This document shows positions 16,852-26,399 of a stretch of 64,000 nucleotides of DNA, one piece after another. Each line of letters opens with the position of its first letter. Positions within the stretch are counted from its first letter, which is position 1. The stretch is from Streptomyces antimicrobicus (GTDB lineage Bacteria; Actinomycetota; Actinomycetes; Streptomycetales; Streptomycetaceae), in the NCBI RefSeq assembly GCF_020532625.1, contig NZ_JAJAUY010000017.1, forward strand, positions 1 to 64,000. The letters are read 5' to 3'. A program made the translations under genes and the position numbers. The notes under the pieces were generated by a model, which searched no databases, had not been told where the DNA came from, and was given only the letters and a program-made list of their open reading frames with translations.

Positions 16852-19443
16852 TCAGGCCGAGGCCGCGGCGTCGGCGGCCTGGGCGCGCAGCGCCCGTTCG
16901 ACGCCCGCGCGGGACTCCGAGACCAGGCGGCGCAGGGCCGCGTTCGGCTCGGCCGACGCCAGCCAGGCGTCCGTCGCGTCCAGGGTCTCCTGGGAGACCA
17001 GCAGCGACGGGTACAGGCCCACCGCGATCTGCTGCGCGATCTCGTGGCTGCGCGTGTCCCAGATCTCCTTGACCGCGGCGAAGTACTTCGCCGCGTACGG
17101 CGCCAGCAGGTCACGCTGGTCGGCCTGGACGAAGCCGCCGATCACCGCCTCCTGCACCGCGTTCGGCAGGTCCGAGGACTCCACCACCGAGGACCAGGCC
17201 GCCGCCTTGGCCTCCGCCGTGGGACGCGCCGCCCGGGCCGTGGCCGCGTGCCGCTCGCCCGCCGCCGTACGGTCGCGCTCCAGCTCCGCCGCGATGGCGG
17301 CCTCGTCCGCCCGGCCGGTCGCGGCCAGGCGCTCCAGGAACGCCCAGCGCAGCTCGGTGTCGACGACCAGGCCCTCGACCGTCTGCGAACCGTCCAGCAG
17401 CGCGGCGAGCAGGTCCAGCTGCTCCGCCGTGCGGGCCGTCGCCGCGAAGGCGCGGGCCCAGGCCAGCTGGTGGTCGCTGCCGGGCGCGGCGGCCCACAGG
17501 TGCTCCAGCGTGGCCTCGGTCCAGGCCGCCAGGCCCGTCTCGCGCCAGGCCGGGTCGGCGTACAGGTCCAGCGCCAGCTTCACCTGGCGGTGCAGGGACT
17601 GCACCACGCCGATGTCGGACTCCTTGGAGATGCCGGAGAGCACCAGGGACAGGTAGTCGCGGGTGGCCAGCTCGCCGTCCCGGGTCATGTCCCAGGCGGA
17701 GGCCCAGCACAGGGCCCGCGGCAGCGAGGCCTCGAAGTCGCCCAGGTGCGCGGTGACCTTCGCCAGCGACTCGGCGTCCAGGCGGACCTTGGCGTACGAC
17801 AGGTCGTCGTCGTTCAGCAGGACCACGTCCGGTCGCGGGTGGCCGACCAGCTCGGGGACGTCCGTCAGCTCGGCCGCGGCGATGTCCAGCTCCACCCGGC
17901 GCTCGCGCAGCAGCTTGCCGCTGGCCTCGTCCAGCCCGTAGCAGCCGATCGCGATGCGGTGCGGGCGCAGCACCGGCTCGCCCTGGGCGCCGGCCGGCAG
18001 CGCCGGGGCCTCCTGGCGGACCTTGAACGAGGTGATCACGCCCTGGGCGTCCGTCTCGATCTCCGGGCGCAGCACGTTGATGCCGGCGGTCTCCAGCCAC
18101 GCCTTCGACCAGGCCGTCAGGTCGCGGCCGGAGGTCTCCTCCAGCGCGCCCAGCAGGTCGCTCAGGCGGGTGTTGCCGAACGCGTGCTGCTGGAAGTACG
18201 CCTGGACGCCCTTGAAGAACTCGTCCATGCCCACGTAGGCCACCAGCTGCTTGAGCACCGAGGCGCCCTTGGCGTAGGTGATGCCGTCGAAGTTGACCAG
18301 GACGTCGTCCAGGTCGCGGATCTCCGCCATGATCGGGTGGGTCGACGGCAGCTGGTCCTGTCGGTAGGCCCAGGTCTTCATCGAGTTGGCGAAGGTGGTC
18401 CAGGCGTGCGGCCACTTCGACTCGGGGTGGTACGCCTGGCAGGCGATCGAGGTGTACGTGGCGAACGACTCGTTCAGCCACAGGTCGTTCCACCACTCCA
18501 TGGTCACCAGGTCGCCGAACCACATGTGGGCGAGCTCGTGCAGGATGGTCTCCGCCCGCACCTCGTAGGCCGCGTCGGTCACCTTCGAGCGGAAGACGTA
18601 CTGGTCGCGGATGGTCACCGCGCCCGCGTTCTCCATGGCGCCGGCGTTGAACTCGGGCACGAAGAGCTGGTCGTACTTCGCGAACGGGTACGCGTAGGCG
18701 AACTTCTCCTGGAACCAGTCGAAGCCCTGCCGCGTGACGTCGAAGATCGCGTCCGCGTCGAGGAACTCCGCCAGCGACGGCCGGCAGTAGATGCCCAGCG
18801 GCACGACCTGCCCGTCGGGGCCCTCGTAGGTGCTGTGCACCGAGTGGTACGGGCCGACGATCAGGGCCGTGATGTACGTCGAGATGCGCGGGGTCGGCTC
18901 GAAGACCCACACGTTGTCCTTGACCTCGGCCGGGGCCGGGGTCGGCGAGTTCGAGATCACCGTCCAGCCCTCGGGGGCCTTCACGGTGAACTGGAAGGTC
19001 GCCTTCAGGTCGGGCTGCTCGAAGCTGGCGAAGACGCGGCGGGCGTCCGGCACCTCGAACTGGGTGTACAGGTAGGCCTGGTCGTCGACCGGGTCGACGA
19101 AGCGGTGCAGGCCCTCACCGGTGTTGGTGTAGGCGCAGTCGGCGACGACGCGCAGCTCGTTGGCGCCCTGCTGGAGGTGCTTCAGGGTGATCCGCGAGTC
19201 GCGGAAGACGGCGGCCACGTCCAGGGAGGTGCCGTTGAGGACGACCTCGTGGACGGCCGGCGCGACCAGGTCGATGAAGGTCTCGGCCCCGGCCTCGGCC
19301 GACTGGAAGCGCACCGTCGTGACGGAGGGGTACGTCCCGCCCTCCTGCGCGCCGCTCAGGTCCAGGTCGATCTCGTACGAGTCGACGGTGAGCAGCTTCG
19401 CCCGCTGCTGGGCCTCTTCACGGGTCAGGTTCGTGCCAGGCAC
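16852..19443 (-). CDS. pepN: aminopeptidase N (M1 zinc metallopeptidase), copy 1
   Basis: An 863-residue M1 aminopeptidase that removes N-terminal residues from peptides in the cytoplasm. The substrate-anchoring GAMEN motif is at residues 268-272. The zinc site HELAH is at 302-306, with the third ligand Glu325 in LWLNES. A C-terminal ERAP1-like helical domain follows. The GTG start (19441-19443) has AAGGAG upstream. A second full-length paralogue lies at 27472-30027, as I recall also for S. coelicolor. Transcribed alone, between the terminator of asd and the hairpin at 16810. Confidence 0.95.
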   Translation of the reverse strand: MPGTNLTREEAQQRAKLLTVDSYEIDLDLSGAQEGGTYPSVTTVRFQSAEAGAETFIDLVAPAVHEVVLNGTSLDVAAVFRDSRITLKHLQQGANELRVVADCAYTNTGEGLHRFVDPVDDQAYLYTQFEVPDARRVFASFEQPDLKATFQFTVKAPEGWTVISNSPTPAPAEVKDNVWVFEPTPRISTYITALIVGPYHSVHSTYEGPDGQVVPLGIYCRPSLAEFLDADAIFDVTRQGFDWFQEKFAYAYPFAKYDQLFVPEFNAGAMENAGAVTIRDQYVFRSKVTDAAYEVRAETILHELAHMWFGDLVTMEWWNDLWLNESFATYTSIACQAYHPESKWPHAWTTFANSMKTWAYRQDQLPSTHPIMAEIRDLDDVLVNFDGITYAKGASVLKQLVAYVGMDEFFKGVQAYFQQHAFGNTRLSDLLGALEETSGRDLTAWSKAWLETAGINVLRPEIETDAQGVITSFKVRQEAPALPAGAQGEPVLRPHRIAIGCYGLDEASGKLLRERRVELDIAAAELTDVPELVGHPRPDVVLLNDDDLSYAKVRLDAESLAKVTAHLGDFEASLPRALCWASAWDMTRDGELATRDYLSLVLSGISKESDIGVVQSLHRQVKLALDLYADPAWRETGLAAWTEATLEHLWAAAPGSDHQLAWARAFAATARTAEQLDLLAALLDGSQTVEGLVVDTELRWAFLERLAATGRADEAAIAAELERDRTAAGERHAATARAARPTAEAKAAAWSSVVESSDLPNAVQEAVIGGFVQADQRDLLAPYAAKYFAAVKEIWDTRSHEIAQQIAVGLYPSLLVSQETLDATDAWLASAEPNAALRRLVSESRAGVERALRAQAADAAASA

Positions 19444-19498
19444 GCGTTCATCTCCTTCGACGGTGACGTTTCGCGGTCATCCTTGCACGCATAGCGGA

Positions 19499-19529
19499 CG
19501 GGAGGGCACCCCATGACGGCGCCCTCCCG
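19499..19529 (-). terminator. hairpin terminator of asd
   Basis: CGGGAGGGC (19499-19507) pairs with GCCCTCCCG (19521-19529) over a 13-base loop, between the end of asd and the start of pepN. Confidence 0.6.
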
Positions 19530-19571
19530 GCCGGTGTTCGCAGGGGGCCGAATCGACCCCGGTCCGCCGGG

Positions 19572-20615
<1,044 letters not shown>

Positions 20616-20689
20616 TTACGATTGCCTGCTGCCATCATGCGGGCGACCCCACGAGGCTTGTCCAATCCATTGTCCGAGGGATGGACGGA

Positions 20690-20703
20690 TGTGACGCGTC
20701 ACA
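20690..20703. promoter_or_regulatory. 14-bp perfect palindrome upstream of asd
   Basis: TGTGACGCGTCACA. It resembles Crp/Fnr-type half sites (TGTGA/TCACA) but with a 4-base rather than 6-base spacer. It lies between the asd promoter region and the protease terminator. Confidence 0.5.
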
Positions 20704-20707
20704 CGCG

Positions 20708-20746
20708 AAGGGGCCGGTGCTCGCTCGTGGCGGGCACCGGCCCCTT
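20708..20746 (-). terminator. hairpin terminator of the subtilisin gene
   Basis: Perfect 13-bp stem AAGGGGCCGGTGC (20708-20720) with its complement (20734-20746) and a 13-base loop, 19 bases past the protease stop codon. Confidence 0.75.
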
Positions 20747-20764
20747 CCCTAGCTCGTCACCGCC

Positions 20765-23700
20765 TTACGGGGTGACCTTCTCGATCTGCACGCTGGCGGT
20801 GCCGGCGGGGGTGCCGCGGCCGCTCAGCAGCTGGAGCTGGCCGAAGAACTGGCGGCCCTCCGGAGCGGCGGCGCCGACCAGCACGTTGGCCGAGACCGTC
20901 GCCGAGCCACCGCTGGCGAGGTTCACCGAGGTCGACTCGTCCGCCTGGACGGAGCCGAGGGCCGCGGAGAAGTACACGTCGCGGTAGTCGTACGTGGTGC
21001 TGCCGGCCGGGACCGCGTAGCCGATCACCTTGACGGTGTAGGTGCCGGCGGCCGGGTTCGTGAGGCTCACGGCCTCCTCGGAGTCGCCGTCCGCGGAGGA
21101 GCCGACCTTCACGCCGTCCTTGTAGACCTCGAGGTCGAGGTCGGCGCCGGCGTCCGAGGTGGAGCCGATGGCGACGTCGAGGCGGGACACGCCCGCGCCG
21201 ATGGTGACCTCGGAGGTCTGCGTCTCACCGTTCGCGATGGTCGGCTTGGCGACCTTGGCCGAGCCGAGCGGGCCGCCCTTGAGCGTGCCGCCGGTGATGG
21301 CCGCGGCCTCGTTCTTGACCGTCCACTGGACCGGGGCCGGGGTGCCCTGCTTCACCTCGGGCAGGACCTTGACCGCCGGGTCGAAGGCCGCGCCGAGCAG
21401 CGTGACGTCCAGCTTGTACGGGTTGTCCAGCAGCGGCGACGTGCGCCGGGCCTCGACCTCGATCTCCCAGACGCCGGGCTGCGGGTTCGCGTACGAGCGC
21501 AGGTCGGGGCGGCAGGTGTTGGCCGGGTTGTCGTAGTTCGGGTAGCACATGGTCGTCGCGGTGTTCTCGACGGGCGTGCCGTACGGGTGGATCGAGATGA
21601 AGCGGGTCTGGCTGCCGGCCGCGAGGCCGCCGAGGGCGACCTCCAGGGCCTTGGCGCCCTGCGGGACCGTCACGAAGTACGAGGTGTGGCTGTTGCGCTG
21701 CACCGAGCCGGTCTGGGAGAAGGAGTACGACGGCTGCGTCAGCGGGGCCGAGACGACCACGGTCGACAGGATCTGCTTGTCGATGCCCTCGGTGGACTCG
21801 TCGTCCAGCTGCAGGATGGCGCTGTGCACGCCGGCCGACTTCGCGTTGGCCTCGATCTTGATGGTGACCGGCTTGTTCAGCGGCAGGGTGGCGTAGTCGT
21901 AGCCGCCGAGGATCTTGAACGTGCCGTCGTTGTGGCGCAGGCTCAGGTTGTGGCGGGTGCCGTACTTGACGCCCGAGGTGCGGGTGACCACGACGTTGTA
22001 CGTCTTCTTCTGGCCGACCTTCAGGCCGCCCTCGCGGTCGTAGACGCCGGTGCCGAAGCCCGGGGTCTTCAGGAACTGGTCGAGCGCGGTGTCGACCGGC
22101 GCCTTCACCGTGTAGTCGTTGGCCTTGGCGCCGCGCTGGATGGACTCCCAGGCGCCGACGATGTCGATCAGGCCCGCGCCCTGGGCGTGCGCCGGGACGC
22201 CGTCGATCTTCTTGGCGGTGCTGGTGAGCGCGGTGCGCAGACCGGCCGGGTCCAGCTTGAGGCCCTGCTGCTTGGCGGCCGACAGCAGCAGCGCCGAGGC
22301 GCCGGCGACCTGCGGCGAGGACATCGAGGTGCCCTGGAGCATGCCGTAGCCGGCCGGCAGCTCGTAGCCGGCCTCCTTCACGGGGGCGCCGGGCAGCCAG
22401 GTCTGGATGGTGTTGATCGCCGCGCCGGGACCGGTGATGGTCGGCGTCATGCCGCCGTCCTCACGCGGACCGCGCGAGGAGAAGTTGAACATGTTGTACG
22501 GCGTGGTCACACCGGAGCCGTAGTTGGCGGCCCAGGTCTCCTTGGAGACCGCGGCACCCACGCTGATGACCTTGTCCGCGAGGCCGGGGTCGCCGATGGT
22601 GTTCAGGCCGGGGCCGGAGTTGCCCGCGGAGATCACCAGCTGGACGCCGTACTTGTCGATCAGGTTGGTGTAGAGCTCGGCGCGCGCGTTGTTGCCGTCG
22701 TTCAGCGCCGGCAGACCGCCGATGGACATGTTGACGATGTCCACGCCGCGGTTGACGACGAGGTCGATCATGCCCTCGGTCAGCGCGACGTTGGTGCAGC
22801 CGCCGCTCCAGGAGCAGGCGCGCGAGGAGACGATCTTCGCGCCGGGCGCGGCACCGTTCATCGCGCCGCCGAACAGGCTGTTGGCGGAGGTGATGCCGGC
22901 GACGTGCGTGCCGTGCTCGGACTCGATGATGCCGACGTTGACGAAGTCGGCCTTCTTGCCGACCCAGTCCCCGCCGTACGGGTCCATCGGGACGTCCTTG
23001 CGGATCTCGATCACGAACGGGATGCGCTCGGCGACCTGGGTCGCCGGGTTGTCCGTGCCGAAGTAGCCGATCTGGTAGCCGTCCTTGTACGGCTTCATCG
23101 GCTCGTTGTTGGTGAAGTCGCCGTCCTGGTCGGTGTCGACGCGGACGGTGCCGGCCGCCGGGTCGTACAGCAGGCCGAACTGGTCGGTCTTGTCGCCGTC
23201 GCGGTTGACGTCACCGGCCATGTCACCGTTGGCGGTGATCGACTCGCTGAAGCGGCTCCACTGGAACGAGCCCGCGGGCGCCTTCCAGGTACGGCCGCCG
23301 GCGGTGAACTCGGAGCCGCTGACCGGGGTCACCTGCGGACGCCAGGTGGCGTCGCTGTCGGTGATCGGGTCGGTGGCGGTCACCCAGTCGACGATCTTGC
23401 GCTCGCCGGTGGAGGTCGTCTGCAGGGCCGGGTGGCCCAGGTCGACGCCGGAGTCGAGGATGCCGATGGTCACCCCGCGGCCGTCGGCCTGCGGGTTGTT
23501 CTGCACGAACTCCACGGCGCCCGTCTCGAAGGACGGGTTGTAGGGGTTCTTCGCCGGGGTGTTCTTGTCCGGCGCCGCGTAGCTCTCGGCGGCCGTCTTC
23601 TTGACCGTCCCCGTCTCGCGGTCGGCGTCCGGCCGCGGGTCGGGCAGCTGGATCTCGTGGCGCAGGTCCATGCCGTGCACGGAGTCGAGCTTGGCGGCGG

Positions 23701-24088
23701 CCTTGAGGGCCCCCTCCGCCTTGTCGGTGGGCAGGGTCGCGCGGACGTAACCGAGGTCGTCGTACGTCTTGCCGACCGAGCCGCCCTGGACCTTGCCGAG
23801 CTGGTCGGCGACCTGCTTGGTCTGGCCGGGAGCGGTGGCCACCATCACGGTGACGGTCTTGTCGCCCTTGGCCTGCGCCTGCTGGAGCAGCTCGACGTCG
23901 GCCGAACCGAGCTTCTTGTCGGCGGACTTGACCGGTGCGGAGGAGCCGGGGTCGTCGGCGCCACCCGCCGCGAACGCGGGCACGGTGCCGGCTGCGACGA
24001 GCGCGGCGACCAGGCCCGCGGCCGCGGCGACGCGCGTGGCGCGTCGGGCCCCGGATATGGAGCTGGGGGATTCGAGGGTCATCAGCAT
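20765..24088 (-). CDS. large secreted subtilisin-like serine protease (S8)
   Basis: A 1107-residue exported protease. A Sec-type signal peptide ends near residue 40 (VPAFA-AGG). A propeptide (about 60-150) precedes the S8 catalytic domain with Asp212 (GILDSGVD), His392 (EHGTHVAG), Asn490 and Ser588 (GTSMSSPQVAG). The 180-residue insertion between Asp and His recalls tripeptidyl-peptidase II-like subtilases. Beta-rich domains fill the C-terminal 450 residues. It probably degrades extracellular protein. The first ATG (24088) and the ATG two codons on (24082) are both possible; CAGGGA is better placed for the second. Monocistronic, with its own terminator. Confidence 0.9.
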   Translation of the reverse strand: MLMTLESPSSISGARRATRVAAAAGLVAALVAAGTVPAFAAGGADDPGSSAPVKSADKKLGSADVELLQQAQAKGDKTVTVMVATAPGQTKQVADQLGKVQGGSVGKTYDDLGYVRATLPTDKAEGALKAAAKLDSVHGMDLRHEIQLPDPRPDADRETGTVKKTAAESYAAPDKNTPAKNPYNPSFETGAVEFVQNNPQADGRGVTIGILDSGVDLGHPALQTTSTGERKIVDWVTATDPITDSDATWRPQVTPVSGSEFTAGGRTWKAPAGSFQWSRFSESITANGDMAGDVNRDGDKTDQFGLLYDPAAGTVRVDTDQDGDFTNNEPMKPYKDGYQIGYFGTDNPATQVAERIPFVIEIRKDVPMDPYGGDWVGKKADFVNVGIIESEHGTHVAGITSANSLFGGAMNGAAPGAKIVSSRACSWSGGCTNVALTEGMIDLVVNRGVDIVNMSIGGLPALNDGNNARAELYTNLIDKYGVQLVISAGNSGPGLNTIGDPGLADKVISVGAAVSKETWAANYGSGVTTPYNMFNFSSRGPREDGGMTPTITGPGAAINTIQTWLPGAPVKEAGYELPAGYGMLQGTSMSSPQVAGASALLLSAAKQQGLKLDPAGLRTALTSTAKKIDGVPAHAQGAGLIDIVGAWESIQRGAKANDYTVKAPVDTALDQFLKTPGFGTGVYDREGGLKVGQKKTYNVVVTRTSGVKYGTRHNLSLRHNDGTFKILGGYDYATLPLNKPVTIKIEANAKSAGVHSAILQLDDESTEGIDKQILSTVVVSAPLTQPSYSFSQTGSVQRNSHTSYFVTVPQGAKALEVALGGLAAGSQTRFISIHPYGTPVENTATTMCYPNYDNPANTCRPDLRSYANPQPGVWEIEVEARRTSPLLDNPYKLDVTLLGAAFDPAVKVLPEVKQGTPAPVQWTVKNEAAAITGGTLKGGPLGSAKVAKPTIANGETQTSEVTIGAGVSRLDVAIGSTSDAGADLDLEVYKDGVKVGSSADGDSEEAVSLTNPAAGTYTVKVIGYAVPAGSTTYDYRDVYFSAALGSVQADESTSVNLASGGSATVSANVLVGAAAPEGRQFFGQLQLLSGRGTPAGTASVQIEKVTP

Positions 24089-24354
24089 CCCTGTGAGTGG
24101 AAGAAAGGGTCCGGATTTCGGTGCCGGATGACCGGTCAGCTTTGCGCAACGGACAAGTGTTTGGGGAGTGTTGTTATTGACCCGTACTCATCGTGGCGGT
24201 ATCCCGCCACCGCGGGGTATGCGCCACACAGGCCGTACCGGGACAGAGCGGTACGACCTGATGGCGTCAGTGAGTTGATTTGTAGACTTTCCGACCCTCG
24301 CTCAGGGGCCCGCCGGCGACCGCGCGCCGCGGGGGTGTGACAACTTCGGGGCGT
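24089..24354. other. intergenic region between CGNR and protease genes
   Basis: 266 bases without a gene. The AT-rich part (about 24140-24190) probably holds the protease promoter. Two small hairpins, GTGGCGG/CCGCCAC (24193-24210) and GTACCG/CGGTAC (24235-24254), may end the CGNR transcript. Confidence 0.45.
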
Positions 24355-24915
24355 TCAGCGCTCGCGCGTGCGCGCGTAGTGGCGCGAGGCCTTCGCCCGG
24401 TTGCCGCAGACCGCCATCGAGCACCAGCGCCGGGTGCCGTTGCGCGAGGTGTCGAAGAAGTGCAGGACGCAGGTGGCGGAGGCGCAGGGGCGGATCCGGT
24501 CGGGCCCCGCGGCCAGTAGGTCCAGGTAGTTGCGCGCGGCCGTCCAGGCCGGGCCCCAGGCCGGGTCGGCGAACTCGGGCCGCTCGCCCTGCCCGTCGGC
24601 GTCCAGCGTGAGCCGGATGCGGCCGTGCTCCAGTACGCCGTCGACCAGGGCGCGGGCGGCGGCGTCGGCGGGGGCGTCGACCGCGCGGGCGATCGCCTCG
24701 CGGGCGGTCAGCAGGTGGATGAGGGTCGGGGCGTCCGCGCGGAAGCGCCGCTCCAGCCCGTTGGCGGCCAGCCAGATCGCGAGCCCTTCCAGCCGGGTCA
24801 GCCCGCAGGCGCCGGCGAAGAGGTCCTGCGGCTCGCCGTCGCGCATCCACCGGGTGTTGAGCAGGTCCAGCGCGACCGGCTCCCCGGTCAGGGGCCGCGG
24901 GTCCGTCCCGGTCAT
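24355..24915 (-). CDS. CGNR zinc-finger regulator (ABATE domain)
   Basis: A 186-residue protein. The N-terminal ABATE-type region (VALDLLNTRW, about residues 13-130) is followed by the CGNR zinc finger: CASATC, then WCSMAVCGNRAKASRHYAR, giving four Cys ligands. These proteins are thought to be DNA-binding regulators in Actinobacteria. It is divergent from a glyoxalase/flavoprotein gene pair, and a palindrome with promoter elements lies between them (24964-25008), so it probably represses that pair. The start is well supported: GGAGG lies 8 bases before the ATG. Confidence 0.85.
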   Translation of the reverse strand: MTGTDPRPLTGEPVALDLLNTRWMRDGEPQDLFAGACGLTRLEGLAIWLAANGLERRFRADAPTLIHLLTAREAIARAVDAPADAAARALVDGVLEHGRIRLTLDADGQGERPEFADPAWGPAWTAARNYLDLLAAGPDRIRPCASATCVLHFFDTSRNGTRRWCSMAVCGNRAKASRHYARTRER

Positions 24916-24963
24916 GTGGTGCCTCCGTCGTCGCTGCTAACCCCTCAAAGCCTACGTGACCGG

Positions 24964-25008
24964 TTGACGCCTTCGCGCCTAACCTCTAATCTCGATTTAG
25001 AAGGTTAG
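24964..25008 (+). promoter_or_regulatory. promoter with overlapping operator of the glyoxalase gene
   Basis: TTGACG (24964-24969) and TAATCT (24987-24992) are 17 bases apart, a strong housekeeping-type promoter. The -10 lies within an inverted repeat CTAACCT...AGGTTAG (24979-25008; inner arms CTAA/TTAG, one-base offset). Likely target of the divergent CGNR protein. Confidence 0.7.
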
Positions 25009-25041
25009 AGAGTTGTGAACGGCAAGGGGAAGGGAATCTTC

Positions 25042-25500
25042 ATGACCACCGCCATCGGCACGCTCCGCACCGGGCACGTGGGGCTCAACGTCACCGAACT
25101 GGCCCGCTCCCTGGGCTTCTACCGCGAGGCCCTCGGCTTCGACCTCCTCGGCGAGGGCAAGGAGGAGGGCCGCAGGTACGCCTTCCTCGGCCGGGACGGC
25201 GAACTCGTCCTGACCCTGTGGGAGCAGGCCGAGGGCGCCTACGCCCCGGCCACCGCGGGCCTGCACCACCTGGCGTTCTCCGCCGGCACCATCGAGGAGG
25301 TCCGGGCCTACGAGGAGCGGCTGCGCGCGCTCGGCGTCGACTTCGCCTACGAGGGCGTGGTCGCCCACGGCGAGGGCGCCGCCTCAGGCGGCATCTTCTT
25401 CCACGACCCGGACGGCACCCGCCTGGAGATCTCCGTCCCGACCGGCGCCGAGGGTGCTCCCGCTCCCACGACCGGCGCTCCGACCTGCGGGTTCTTCTAA
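25042..25500 (+). CDS. VOC-family (glyoxalase/dioxygenase-like) protein
   Basis: A 152-residue vicinal-oxygen-chelate protein. It has paired beta-alpha-beta-beta-beta modules starting TGHVGLNVTELARSLGFY, then LHHLAFSAGTIEEV, and ends with FFHDPDGTRLEISVPTG (metal ligand Glu). It could be a glyoxalase, a resistance lyase or a dioxygenase; the sequence alone does not decide. I choose the ATG at 25042 because AAGGGGAAGGG precedes it. A GTG 27 bases upstream is also in frame. The stop overlaps the start of the next gene (TAATG), so the two are made together. Confidence 0.87.
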   Translation: MTTAIGTLRTGHVGLNVTELARSLGFYREALGFDLLGEGKEEGRRYAFLGRDGELVLTLWEQAEGAYAPATAGLHHLAFSAGTIEEVRAYEERLRALGVDFAYEGVVAHGEGAASGGIFFHDPDGTRLEISVPTGAEGAPAPTTGAPTCGFF

Positions 25501-26399
25501 TGACCCGCGCCTATCACCAGGGCTCGCGGGCCGTCCAGGACCAGGTCGGCGTACGGGAGCTCGCCGACCACGTCGGACGCTCCATCACCCCCGTGATCAA
25601 GGACGTCGCCGCGGACTTCCTGGCGCGGCAGCCCTTCCTGGTCGTGGGCGCGGCCGACGCGGCGGGCCGGATGTGGGCGTCAGTCCTCACCGGTCCGCCC
25701 GGCTTCCTGCGGGCGCGCGGGACGGGGACGCTGGCCGTCGCCGGCGGGCTCCCGGCCGGCGACCCGCTCACCGGGGCCCTGGCCACCGACGGCACCGCGG
25801 TCGGCACGATCGCCCTCGACCCGCGCACCCGCCGGCGCATGCGCCTGAACGGCACGCTCACGGCGGCGCCGGGCGGCGGCGGTTTCACCGTCGACGCAGA
25901 GCAGGTATTCGCCAACTGCCCGAAGTACCTCCAAAAACGGCAGCCGCTGAAGCTGGAACCGCAGGGACCGGGCGTGGTGCGCCAGGGGGACGCGCTCACC
26001 GCCGCGCAGCAGCGGGCCGTCCGCGCCGCCGACACGTTCTTCGTGGCCACCACCGCAGCCGACGGGGTCGACGCCAGCCATCGCGGCGGCAACCCGGGCT
26101 TCGTCCAGGTGCGCGGCGCACACGAACTGGCCTGGCCGGACTACGCGGGCAACAGCATGTTCCTGACCCTGGGCAACCTCGCCGCCGACCCGCGGGCCGG
26201 GCTGCTGTTCCCGCACTGGGAGACCGGCGCGCAGCTCCAGCTCACCGGCCGGGCCCGCACCGAGTTCGCGCCGGACGGCGCGCGCACCGTGGTGTTCACC
26301 GTCGAGTCCGTCGTCGAGAGCCTCCCCGCGGGCCGGCTCCTGTGGAGCACCCCGGAGTACTCTCCGGCCAACCCTCACCTCGGCAGCACCACGAGGTAG
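25500..26399 (+). CDS. pyridoxamine 5'-phosphate oxidase-like flavoprotein
   Basis: A 299-residue protein with the FMN-binding split-barrel fold: PFLVVGAADAAGRMWAS in the first half and PDYAGNSMFLTLGNLAADPRAGLLF in the second, giving two barrel-like segments. It contains no NAD-domain. It is probably a redox or stress-related flavin enzyme; the substrate is unknown. Its ATG overlaps the stop of the VOC gene by one base, so the pair acts in one pathway. It converges on the AbiEi/DUF559-like gene and overlaps its end by 25 bases. Confidence 0.85.
   Translation: MTRAYHQGSRAVQDQVGVRELADHVGRSITPVIKDVAADFLARQPFLVVGAADAAGRMWASVLTGPPGFLRARGTGTLAVAGGLPAGDPLTGALATDGTAVGTIALDPRTRRRMRLNGTLTAAPGGGGFTVDAEQVFANCPKYLQKRQPLKLEPQGPGVVRQGDALTAAQQRAVRAADTFFVATTAADGVDASHRGGNPGFVQVRGAHELAWPDYAGNSMFLTLGNLAADPRAGLLFPHWETGAQLQLTGRARTEFAPDGARTVVFTVESVVESLPAGRLLWSTPEYSPANPHLGSTTR

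Noticed and set aside
16804..19494. 896-codon open frame opposite pepN copy 1
   Set aside because: Antisense shadow of a clear M1 aminopeptidase.
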